NCBI GenBank assembly: GCA_030550015.1
Contig: JAUQQG010000115.1
Coordinates: forward strand, 1 to 37,349
Reading direction: 5' to 3'
Origin: a bacterium
GTDB taxonomy: Bacteria; Sysuimicrobiota; Sysuimicrobiia; Sysuimicrobiales; Thermofontiviventaceae
Length of the DNA: 37,349 nt
Shown: positions 8,045-16,200 of the stretch, in pieces
Layout of the letters: every line of letters begins with the position of its first letter
Numbering within the stretch: position 1 is the first letter of the stretch
Notes under the pieces: model-generated
Seen by the model: the letters and a program-made list of their open reading frames with translations, nothing else
Told to the model about the DNA's origin: nothing
Database searches by the model: none
Program-made: the position numbers and the translations under genes

Positions 8045-8873
8045 ACAATTCCGCCGAATCGCCCGGGTCCCGGCCGCTGGGTTGGGTGGGGTTTTAGTGG
8101 CGGGGTTTCTTATGGTTGGATTGCTTGCGCCTTGGGTAGTGCCGCTGGATCCTTTTGTCCAGGATCTGAGTACCGCCTTGCATCCCCCATCTCCCTCTCA
8201 CTGGTTTGGCACCGACGAGCTCGGGCGTGATCTCCTAAGTAGGGTCATCCTCGCTGCGCGCGTAGACCTTACGGTCGTAGCGCTAGGGATCGGTTCAGCA
8301 ATTTTACTCGCAACACCACTAGGCTTAATCGCAGGGTATTTCCGTGGTCTCGCCGATCGCCTTGTTACTGCTGCGAGCGACCTTATGCTCACATTCCCCT
8401 CTCTTGTTCTGGCCATAGTGCTTGTGAGCTTGTTAGGATCTGGTATATCCAGCGTGGTTATTGCCGTCGCCTTGACAACGGCGCCTCCGCTCTATCGCCT
8501 CATCCGTAGCCTAGTCCTACAAATCGCATCGTTAGACTACGTCGAGGCAGCTCGTGCCTTGGGTGCAACGCACTTTCGAATCATTACCCGCCATATTTTC
8601 CCAAATCTCCTCGGCCGTACTGTCGTCTATACGACGCTGTTAGGTAGCCATGCCATCCTTAGTGTAACGGCGTTAGGATTCCTTGGCCTGGGCGTTCAAC
8701 CGCCGACACCGGAATGGGGGAACATGTTAGTTTCCGCGCGGACGTACTTAGGAACAGCGCCCTGGCTTACAGTGTTCCCTGGACTTATGATCATCCTCTT
8801 CATCCTAGGGCTAAATCTCTTCGGAGATGCATTAAGAGACCTACTTGATCCAAAACTACTCTGGCGACCTTGA
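8037..8873 (+). CDS. ABC importer permease, DppC/OppC type
   Basis: 278 residues from the ATG at 8037, which overlaps the dppB-type stop by eight bases; an upstream in-frame ATG at 8010 would overlap far more and is less likely. DppC features are APWVVPLDPF, HWFGTDELGRDLLSRVI, the EAA loop DYVEAARALGATHFRIITRH, and LGVQPPTPEWGNML. It pairs with the preceding permease. No ATP-binding subunit follows: the sequence goes straight into IS remnants. The ATPases must either be encoded elsewhere and shared, or have been lost through the IS insertion, in which case the importer is dead. Confidence 0.9.
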   Translation: MYRQFRRIARVPAAGLGGVLVAGFLMVGLLAPWVVPLDPFVQDLSTALHPPSPSHWFGTDELGRDLLSRVILAARVDLTVVALGIGSAILLATPLGLIAGYFRGLADRLVTAASDLMLTFPSLVLAIVLVSLLGSGISSVVIAVALTTAPPLYRLIRSLVLQIASLDYVEAARALGATHFRIITRHIFPNLLGRTVVYTTLLGSHAILSVTALGFLGLGVQPPTPEWGNMLVSARTYLGTAPWLTVFPGLMIILFILGLNLFGDALRDLLDPKLLWRP

Positions 8874-9139
8874 GAGAATCTGATTCACCTTCTCTAGGAG
8901 CATAAGAGGATAAATGGCTCGGCAGCTTGCCCATATGAGCCACCTTCTCCATAGGTTCCAGACGCGAGTGGGTGGCCCCAAAGAGGTAAACTCAAAAGGT
9001 GTGGAAATTCTGCTGAAGGCGGTGTATCCTCCCTCCTAAGAAGAAACATGTGTGAAAGCAGAAAGGAGGAAATACACCGCCGTGAGCAAGCGTACCATAG
9101 AAAGCTCCCTCTCATCAAGGCCCACATGGGGGAGGTTAG
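8874..9139 (+). other. IS-remnant stretch with a possible 41-residue ORF
   Basis: No established gene is visible. A small frame at 8914-9039 (MARQLAHMSHLLHRFQTRVG..., preceded by AAGAGGATAA) could be translated, but I do not recognise it. It ends inside an inverted repeat (9018-9081). After that repeat a GTG at 9082 opens a short frame (MSKRTIESSLSSRPTWGRL), which stops just inside the ISLre2 end at 9140. It looks like the 5' end of another mobile element cut off by the ISLre2 insertion. Confidence 0.35.
9018..9081 (+). repeat. Inverted repeat that would sequester a ribosome-binding site
   Basis: GGCGGTGTAT plus CCTCC (9018-9032) pairs with GGAGG plus ATACACCGCC (9065-9069 and 9072-9081), giving 15 base pairs with a two-base bulge and a 32-base loop. 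The right arm contains the only Shine-Dalgarno sequence before the GTG at 9082. It is the same arrangement as the leader of the ISLre2 transposase 150 bases downstream. Confidence 0.55.
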
Positions 9140-9179
9140 TGTAAAGTTTTTGTAGGTGGGAGTGGGGTTTAAAGAGAAT

Positions 9180-9241
9180 GAGACCTCACCTCGGCTTCTT
9201 CTGATGAAGAGCCAACCCCGCGATAGAGGAGGTGAGGTCTC
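9180..9241 (+). promoter_or_regulatory. Leader inverted repeat sequestering the transposase ribosome-binding site
   Basis: GAGACCTCACCTC (9180-9192) and GAGGTGAGGTCTC (9229-9241) form a perfect 13-base-pair stem. The right arm contains GAGGTGAGG, the Shine-Dalgarno region for the GTG start at 9244. A transcript reading in from outside would fold this stem and block translation, a control known from other insertion sequences (IS10, IS50). Confidence 0.6.
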
Positions 9242-9243
9242 AC

Positions 9244-10711
9244 GTGGATAGCGGTGCTATCTTTAGGCTAATCCAAAAAGCGGAGGATTTCAAGGAGCTA
9301 GAGAAGGGACTGTTGCAGTTGGCCTTTGCGCTTGTGCGCCAATGGATGGTGGCTGTCTTGGAGAGCCTGGATCAGGAGCTTGCTGCCACGCGCGAGCCAT
9401 CCCTAGAGCTGATCCGCTCCGATGTCCGCACCCTTGAGATCGTGGGAGGTCCTATCCAGTTCTCCCGGCGCTATTACCGCGATAGGGCTACGGGGCAATA
9501 CCGGTACTTACTGGATGAGGCGTTAGGGTTAGAGGGAAGGCAACGCAGGAGCCCGCTGGTTGAACAGATGGCCATAGAGCTGGCGACCAAGTTTCCCTAT
9601 CGCGAGGTGGAGAGGTTCCTGCGGGAGTATTTGTTTACCCGCGTCAGCCATCAGACTGCACATGCGCGGGTACAGGAAGCAGGCCATGCACGAGAGGAGG
9701 AGCAGGCGGCTATGCAAGCAGCGATGGAGGCTACCGGGGAGCTTCCTCCTCCAGAGGGGCGTGTAGTCGAGTACCTGTTCCTGGAAGCTGACGGGCTCTC
9801 GATCGCCTTGCAGCGGGAAGGTGAGAGGAGAACTGAGCTGAAGCTAGGGATCGTCCATGAAGGGTGGGAGGAGGACCCACCTGGAAGCGGGAGGTACCGC
9901 CTCATGGAGAAGCAGGTCTTTGGGGGGCTAGGAGAAAGTCGGACATTCTGGGCTTCTGCGAGCCTTGCCCTACATCAGCGCTACGCATTAGAGAAAGTGG
10001 GGCAGATCATCCTCAACGGCGATGGGGCACGCTGGATCCAAGAGGGGGTGGAGCTCTTCCCCCATGCCCACTATCAGCTGGATCGGTTTCACCTCCGGCG
10101 TCACCTGATTCAGGCCTTCGGGCACGACCGGGACACCCTCCGCCAGGTTGTGGATAGCGTGCTGGCGGGGAGTTGAGCCGCGCACTGAACGGATTCTTGC
10201 ACAAGCTGCGCAGCGCAGTAGATCCCCCAAACAGCGGGCACAGATCCACAAGCTCCGTGGTTATCTCCAGGCGAACTGGGCAGGCATCCAGGATTACCGG
10301 GAAGCGTTGGGCTCGGTTCCACTTGGCGCTCGGGGGTTAGGGGCCATTGAGAGCAACATCGACAAAGTGTTTGCGAATCGCTTCAAGAAGCGCGGGATGA
10401 GCTGGGGGCGGAGGGGTGCCGGGCACCTCAGCCAGCTTGTGGTGCTACGGATCAATGGGACACTTACCGCATGGTTAGGGGAACGGTCCAAGCGGCCATT
10501 CAGTACGGCCCTCAAGAGCGCGGTCCGGACGGTGCAACACCGAGGCAGGGATATACAGCAAGAGACAGGCGCTTGGCAACTAGCGACGACTCCCAGCCCT
10601 CTATGGGCCACATGCCGGTCGACCCTGGGTTCACGCATTAGGGGCGCTGCAGCGGACGCCTACGTCCTTGAATTGAATACCAAGTGGGGGATTACCTACA
10701 AAAACTTGACA
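9244..10711 (+). pseudogene. ISLre2-family (UPF0236) transposase, frameshifted
   Basis: The first frame runs from the GTG at 9244 (an alternative GTG lies at 9232) to a stop near 10176. It shows the family pattern: ELAATREPSLELIRSDVRTL, QFSRRYYRD, LVEQMAIELATKFPYREVER, LFLEADGLSIALQREGE, LNGDGARWIQEGVELFP and YQLDRFHLRRHL. A +1 change near 10165 moves to a second frame with PKQRAQIHKLRGYLQANW, LGAIESNIDKVFANRFKKRG and SWGRRGAGHL, the C-terminal part. That frame then runs past the IS right end to 10777 instead of stopping inside the element, so the natural C-terminus is also disturbed. The host gene is non-functional unless a programmed frameshift is used. Confidence 0.85.
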
Positions 10712-10732
10712 GCAACTCAGCAGCTCGGCGCG

Positions 10733-10761
10733 TTGACAGGGTACTGGGCTGTCGCTATAAT
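10733..10761 (+). promoter_or_regulatory. Consensus sigma-70 promoter of secD
   Basis: TTGACA (10733-10738), an exact 17-base spacer and TATAAT (10756-10761): a perfect match to the housekeeping consensus. Transcription should start near 10768, leaving a leader of about 75 bases. That leader holds two small hairpins, GGTGAG/CTCACC (10773-10778 with 10786-10791) and CCCC/GGGG (near 10806-10817), followed by AAGGAGGAG before the TTG start of secD. It drives the long plus-strand cluster from secD onward. Confidence 0.85.
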
Positions 10762-10842
10762 GGGACGGGCCTGGTGAGCGTGGATCTCACCCCCATCTTG
10801 TCCTTCCCCTTCAGGGGACGGGAACCCAAGGAGGAGTGAAAT

Positions 10843-12192
10843 TTGGCTTCACGCTTGTGGCTGCGTCTAGCCTTTGTCCTTGCCGTCGCCCTCTTGGCTT
10901 TCCAGGTGGCTTTCCGTCCTGTTCGCTTCGAGGGATTCGTCCCTACACTCACCTCCCCCCGGATTCACCTCAACCTGGGCCTGGACTTGAAGGGGGGGAG
11001 CCGCCTTGTCTTCCGGGCCCTTCGGGAGAACGTCTCCGTGGAGGATTTGCAAGGCGTCAAGCGCATCATTGAGCAACGCATCGATCAACTCGGGGTGGTA
11101 GAGCCTACCATTGAGATCCTGAGCCGCCAGCGGCGGATCGTAGTGGAACTCCCTGGGATCCAGGATCCCCAGCGTGCTATCAACCTCATCGGGAAGACAG
11201 CCCTTCTCGAGTTCGTAGACACGGGCACGACGCAACTCCCACCGGGGGCGAAGTGGAGCGAGGATGGAAAGAAAGTGACGCTTCCCAGCGGGCAGTCCAT
11301 TTCTCTCCCCAAGAATGTGAAGTTCACAGGAGCGGACCTCCAGAGCGCACAGGCCACAATCAGCGATATCGAAGGGCCCGTGGTGAACTTCCAGATGAAG
11401 GGGGAGGCAGCGAAGCGGTTCGAGGAGTACACCCGGGAGAACATCGGGCGCTATCTCACCATTGTCCTGGATAACGAGGTGATTTCCTCCCCGGTGATCC
11501 GGTCGACGATCACAGGGGGAAGGGGACAGATCAGCGGTGGGTTCCAGAACCTCCAGGAAGCGCGTGATCTGGCTGTACTCCTCCGCAGCGGTGCGCTCCC
11601 CGTCCCCGTAGAGGTAGAAGAGAACCGAACCATCGGTCCCCTTCTAGGCCGGGATTCCATTGAGCGAAGCCTCAAAGCCGGTTACATCGGTACCATCCTC
11701 GTGATCCTGTTCATGCTCCTTTACTACCGTCTCCAGGGGTTCCTGGCGAGTCTTGCTCTTGGTCTATATATCCTCCTCATTTTGGCCGCCCTCACGGGTT
11801 TGAACGCAACCTTGACCCTGCCCGGAATCGCCGGGATCATCCTCTCCATTGGTATGGCCGTGGATGCCAACGTCATTATCTTTGAGAAGATGAAAGAGGA
11901 GCTCCGCTTAGGCAAGACCCTGTACATGGCGATCCAAACAGGATGGCGACGGGCTCTTGTGACCATTGTGGATTCCAACACGACCACGTTAATCGCGGCG
12001 GTGGTGTTGCTCTGGCTCGGAAGCGGCCCTATCCGGGGGTTCGCCGTGACCTTGACTATCGGGGTTATCGCCAGCATGTTCACCGCGATTGTCGTGACGA
12101 GGGTGTTTGTAGACCTCGTGTCCGGGACACGGCTAGCCTCTTGGCTTAAGGCGATCGCGGCGACAGGAGGAAGAACCAGTGAAGCAGCCTAG
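10843..12192 (+). CDS. secD: Protein translocase subunit SecD
   Basis: 449 residues, a normal length for compact SecD. With SecF it forms the membrane complex that uses the proton motive force to help pull proteins across the membrane after SecA action. One N-terminal span (about 5-22) is followed by LGLDLKGGSRLVF (45-57), the P1 external domain (VKRIIEQRIDQLGVVEP), and a C-terminal block of five spans from about residue 280, with GIAGIILSIGMAVDANVIIFE and the conserved asparagine and threonine run SNTTTLIAA. The start is a TTG at 10843, preceded by AAGGAGGAG at good spacing. The last 14 bases overlap secF. Confidence 0.95.
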   Translation: MASRLWLRLAFVLAVALLAFQVAFRPVRFEGFVPTLTSPRIHLNLGLDLKGGSRLVFRALRENVSVEDLQGVKRIIEQRIDQLGVVEPTIEILSRQRRIVVELPGIQDPQRAINLIGKTALLEFVDTGTTQLPPGAKWSEDGKKVTLPSGQSISLPKNVKFTGADLQSAQATISDIEGPVVNFQMKGEAAKRFEEYTRENIGRYLTIVLDNEVISSPVIRSTITGGRGQISGGFQNLQEARDLAVLLRSGALPVPVEVEENRTIGPLLGRDSIERSLKAGYIGTILVILFMLLYYRLQGFLASLALGLYILLILAALTGLNATLTLPGIAGIILSIGMAVDANVIIFEKMKEELRLGKTLYMAIQTGWRRALVTIVDSNTTTLIAAVVLLWLGSGPIRGFAVTLTIGVIASMFTAIVVTRVFVDLVSGTRLASWLKAIAATGGRTSEAA

Positions 12193-13168
12193 CTGGGACA
12201 TCATCGGGAAGCGAAAGTGGGGGTACCTTTTCTCCCTGCTGGTGATTATTCCAGGGATCATCGCCCTTTCCGTGAACGGGCTGAACCTGGGCGTGGACTT
12301 CACAGGGGGGACCTTCCTCGACCTGCGTCTTGAGAAGGACTTCACCACTGGCCAGGTACGCCAGATCTTTGATCGATTTGGCCTGGGCCGGAGCATCATC
12401 CAGAAGGGGGCAGGGCGGGACCTCTCCATCCGGACGAGGTTCCTCTCAGAGGAGGAGCGGGTGAAGATCCTCCAGGCCTTGCGTCAGGAGTTTGGGGAAG
12501 TCACCGTCCTCCGGGCGGACGAGGTTGGTCCCCGCATCGGGAGGGAGCTCAGGAACATCGCGATCCTTGGCGTCGCCATCGGGTTGCTGCTGCAAGTGGT
12601 GTATATCAGCTACCGGTTCAAGTCCGTGCGTTTTGCGGTAGCTGCTGACATCGCCCTGCTCCACGATATCCTCGTTGTCCTGGCCGCTTTCTCCCTGACC
12701 CGCAAGGAAGTGAACAGCTCCTTCGTGGCCGTCCTGCTCACGGTAGTGGGGTATTCCATTAACGACACCATTGTCCTATTCGACCGTATCCGGGAAAATT
12801 TGGCCATGCGGGCACGGGAGCCGTTCGACCGGCTGGTGAATCGGAGTATCCTGGAGGCCCTGGTACGTTCACTGAACACTTCCATCACAACGATCCTTGC
12901 CATTGGAGCCGTGTACTTCTTTGGTGGCACCACGATCCGAGATTTTGCCTTCGGACTTATGGTGGGCATTGCAACGGGAGCCTATTCCTCCATCTTCACC
13001 GCAAGCCCTCTCCTTGTGGACTGGCATCTTTGGGCACAGAGGCGGAAGGTCAAACCAGTAGAAGCCCGTCTCCCTGCAGTGGGACCTTCCCCAGTTCCCG
13101 CCACAGCAAGCCCGGCCACGAGTCCGGGAGGGCAACCCCCAAGGAAACACAAGAAGCGCAGGAAATAA
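12179..13168 (+). CDS. secF: Protein translocase subunit SecF
   Basis: 329 residues. A first span (about 14-32) leads to LNLGVDFTGGTFLDL (36-50), the SecF equivalent of the SecD DLKGG motif. The later membrane block carries VVGYSINDTIVLFDRIRENL and RSLNTSITTI, both typical. The C-terminal tail is basic and rich in Pro, Lys and Arg (RKHKKRRK), and probably lies in the cytoplasm. The start is a GTG at 12179, preceded by ACAGGAGGAAG; it overlaps the end of secD, so the two are translationally coupled. Confidence 0.95.
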   Translation: MKQPSWDIIGKRKWGYLFSLLVIIPGIIALSVNGLNLGVDFTGGTFLDLRLEKDFTTGQVRQIFDRFGLGRSIIQKGAGRDLSIRTRFLSEEERVKILQALRQEFGEVTVLRADEVGPRIGRELRNIAILGVAIGLLLQVVYISYRFKSVRFAVAADIALLHDILVVLAAFSLTRKEVNSSFVAVLLTVVGYSINDTIVLFDRIRENLAMRAREPFDRLVNRSILEALVRSLNTSITTILAIGAVYFFGGTTIRDFAFGLMVGIATGAYSSIFTASPLLVDWHLWAQRRKVKPVEARLPAVGPSPVPATASPATSPGGQPPRKHKKRRK

Positions 13169-13233
13169 AGAGACCCTCCAAAACTTTCCCTCAAGATTTC
13201 CGAGAAGGTGGGGAGGAGGGGAGGAGAGAGCTG

Positions 13234-13242
13234 TGGTATAAT
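13234..13242 (+). promoter_or_regulatory. Possible extended -10 promoter before recJ
   Basis: TGGTATAAT at 13234-13242 is a consensus -10 box with an extended TG. No -35 box is visible at the right distance, where the sequence is purine-rich. It lies 31 bases before the recJ ATG, so recJ may be transcribed both from here and from the secD promoter. Confidence 0.35.
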
Positions 13243-13272
13243 GGAGGAAAGCAAACACCTGTGCGATAGGTT

Positions 13273-16200
13273 ATGGGAACTGTCCATCGCCTGTGGGTAA
13301 GCCTCCCGTCACATCCTGCCGTGGCGGAGATGGCTTCCGCTTTAGGCGTGCATCACCTCATATCCCGGATCTTGCTCAACCGGGGGATCACGGACCCGGA
13401 AGAGGCCCGCAGGTTCCTCAATCCCTCGCTGGACGATCTCCTCGACCCCTTCGTGTTACCAGACGTTGGAAAAGCTATAAACCGGATTCTGAGGGCAATC
13501 CGGCTAGGAGAACCGATCACTGTATATGGGGACTACGACGCCGACGGAGTAACAAGCACAGCCATCCTTGTCCGGACCCTCCGGGCGCTGGGAGCGAAAG
13601 TGTGGGAGTTTGCGTATTACATTCCCCAACGCCTGGCAGAGGGTTATGGGCTTTCCCGGGCGGCGGTGGAAAAACTCTATCATGCCGGGACGAGGCTTCT
13701 CATTACCGTGGATTGTGGTACAACAGCCGTCGAGGAAATTGCCCTCGCCCAATCCTTGGGGATCGATGTCATCGTCCTCGATCATCACGAGCCTCCCCCT
13801 GTGCTCCCAAGAGCCTACGCCCTAGTGAATCCCAAGGTAGATCTCAAGTTCCAGGAACCCGGCCTGAGCACCCAACACTCGGTACGGGGCACCGACTACT
13901 GTGCGGCGGGCTTGGCCTTCCAGCTTTCCCGCGCCTTGCGCGGGGCAGCTGGACTGGGAGGGGATCCCTACGAACTTGTCGACCTCGCCGCCATTGGGAC
14001 CATCGCGGATGTAGTCCCCCTTCTCGGGGATAACAGGGCCCTGGCACATGCCGGGCTCCTCCGTCTGTCTACCTCGCCGGTGGTGGGCTTAGAGGCGTTG
14101 AAGGAAGTCGCTGGCCTTTCTGGGATCACCACAGCGAGGGACGTCAGCCATATCCTTGCCCCGCGCCTCAATGCAAGCGGAAGGATGGGGGACGCTTCCC
14201 TTGCTTGTGCCCTTCTTCTCACCGACGACCGGGAGGAGGCCAAATCCCTTGCCCTTCGCCTGGAGGAGCAGAACCGCTTCCGCCAGGAGATGACCGATCG
14301 CGTCCTTGTGGAAGCCTTAGAACAGGTGGAATCCCAAGGCCTCTATGCGGAGCGGGCTATTGTCCTTGCCTCTAGGGGTTGGCATCCGGGAGTGATCGGG
14401 ATCGTGGCCTCTCGCCTTGTAGAGAGATTCCATCGACCTGCCATCGTCATCGCACTGGAGGAGGGAGTGGGGAGGGGCTCCGCCCGGAGCATCCCGGGCC
14501 TTCACCTGGTGGAGGCGCTCTCAGCCTGCAGGGATCACCTTCTGAGGTTTGGTGGCCACGCCCTGGCTGCTGGCCTGGTGATAGAGGAAGGCTCGATCCC
14601 CGCCTTTCGGGAGCGGTTCCTACAGGAGGCGCGCCTCAGTCTCCGGGACGAAGACCTCACTCCAAAGCTCTATGTGGACGCTGAGATCAGCCTCAAGGAG
14701 CTTACCCCCGACCTTGCACGCCAAGTCCTCCTCCTCCGGCCGTTTGGGGAAGGGAACCCAGAACCCTCCTTCGCCGCTCGGGGGGTTGAGGTCTTGATCT
14801 CCCGTCCCGTGGGGGAGGAGAGCCTGAAGCTTGCGCTGACCGATGGGGTTGCATATTTAGAAGCCATTGGGTTTGGGCTTGCGGATCTCTCCGAGGTCTT
14901 GGCCTTTACGGGAACCCCCGTCGATGTGGCGTTCACTCTCGACTTGGCGCGCGCGGGGGAGGGCGGTGTACGCCTGATTGTGCGCGACCTCCAAACGCCA
15001 GGGGTGGACCTTGACAGCATCCTACGAGATTCCAGCTTGCTCCTTGAGCGGCTCTTCACGCGTGCTGAGGAGTACCTTCGCTCTTCCTATGCCTACAGGA
15101 TCGAGGAGGCGGAGACGTTCTACACGAGGGTTAGCGGGGTCACTTTCAATGGGCGCCAGGAGCTCATCTCCCGAATCTCCCCGGGAACTCCTCTGCGCCT
15201 TGTGCGGGAGCCCCAAAACCCCTACGACCCGCATGCGGTGAAAGTAGTGACGGAGGAGGGTTGGCATCTCGGATATCTTCCCGCAAGGCTCGCCGGTCGC
15301 TTAGCGCCTGCCATGGATGGAGGAGCCCAGTACGAGGCGATCGTCTCTCAGGTTCTCGGTGGGGGTGAAGGCCGATCGTTTGGGCTTCTTATCGCCGTCC
15401 GCCGTGTCTCTCTCGATGGAGAGGACAGGGAGGCGCGCTTGAGCCGGGAGGCGCTTGGGACAATTCCCTTGCCTGAGGCTATCGAGCGCCTTTCCATCCA
15501 GTTCCTGGCGGGCCGCCCTCTTCCCCAGGAAGGGAAAGACCTGATCGAGCGAGCGCTCTCTGAGGAAGGGGCAGTGGCGGTGATCAGCCCGCGAGCTGGG
15601 GGGGAGCGTGCGGTGGATATGGCCGCCATCACCTGCGCCATCCGCAAGAAGAAACCTGTCCTTCTGGCGCTCCCTCTCGCCTCCCAGGTGGATGATCGCC
15701 TCGAGATCCTCGCCTCAAGGGCCATGGGGTTTGGCTTGCGGGTGGTCGGCTTTCACGGTGCCCTCCCTCGGCGCAGGCGGGAGAAGGCGCTTGCAAGCCT
15801 CCTCTCCGGGGACTTCGATCTCCTCCTGGCGAGCTGGGATACTCTCTATAGGCTACAAGCCTCCATCGCTTCCCTCCGCCCGTGGAGGGCATTCTTTGAG
15901 GTCCCAGAACTCACCCCTACTTCCCTTGAAGAGATCCAAAGACTCCTTGAGGCTTCCGGGAGTCCAGTTCCCATCCTCCTTGCTGCAAGGGCGACAGAGG
16001 AAACGGTCCAGAGGGCCATGGAGGTTCTTAGGGTCCATCACTGCATCGCGGACACTTCCTTTTCCACGGGGGTGCGCATTGTGGACAAGCGTGGGACCCG
16101 CGACAAGGAGGCATACCTTGCTACCCTCCTTGGGAGGGGGGAGTCCACCGTGATCTTCACCAGCCGCAGGGAGCAAACGGTGGAATTGGCCAGGGGATTG

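Larger units (their letters stand above)
9140..10711 (+). mobile_element. ISLre2-family insertion sequence (defective)
   Basis: The left end TGTAAAGTTTTTGTAGGT (9140-9157) matches the reverse complement of the right end, TGTCAAGTTTTTGTAGGT (from 10711 to 10694), with one mismatch in 18. The element is 1572 bp and carries an ISLre2 transposase gene that is frameshifted. Flanking nine-base sequences (ggaggttag and gcaactcag) are not duplicated, so flanking DNA may have been deleted or rearranged. The right end lies 21 bases before the -35 box of the secD promoter. Confidence 0.85.

Noticed and set aside
8873-8895. AGAGAA...TTCTCT hairpin after the last permease gene as a terminator.
   Set aside because: Only six base pairs with a long loop and no T run.
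10140-10180. Programmed +1 frameshift in the ISLre2 transposase at GCGGGGAGTTGA.
   Set aside because: The G-rich stretch before TGA loosely resembles the prfB site, but the family is not known to frameshift and the C-terminal end is also disturbed. Mutation is simpler.
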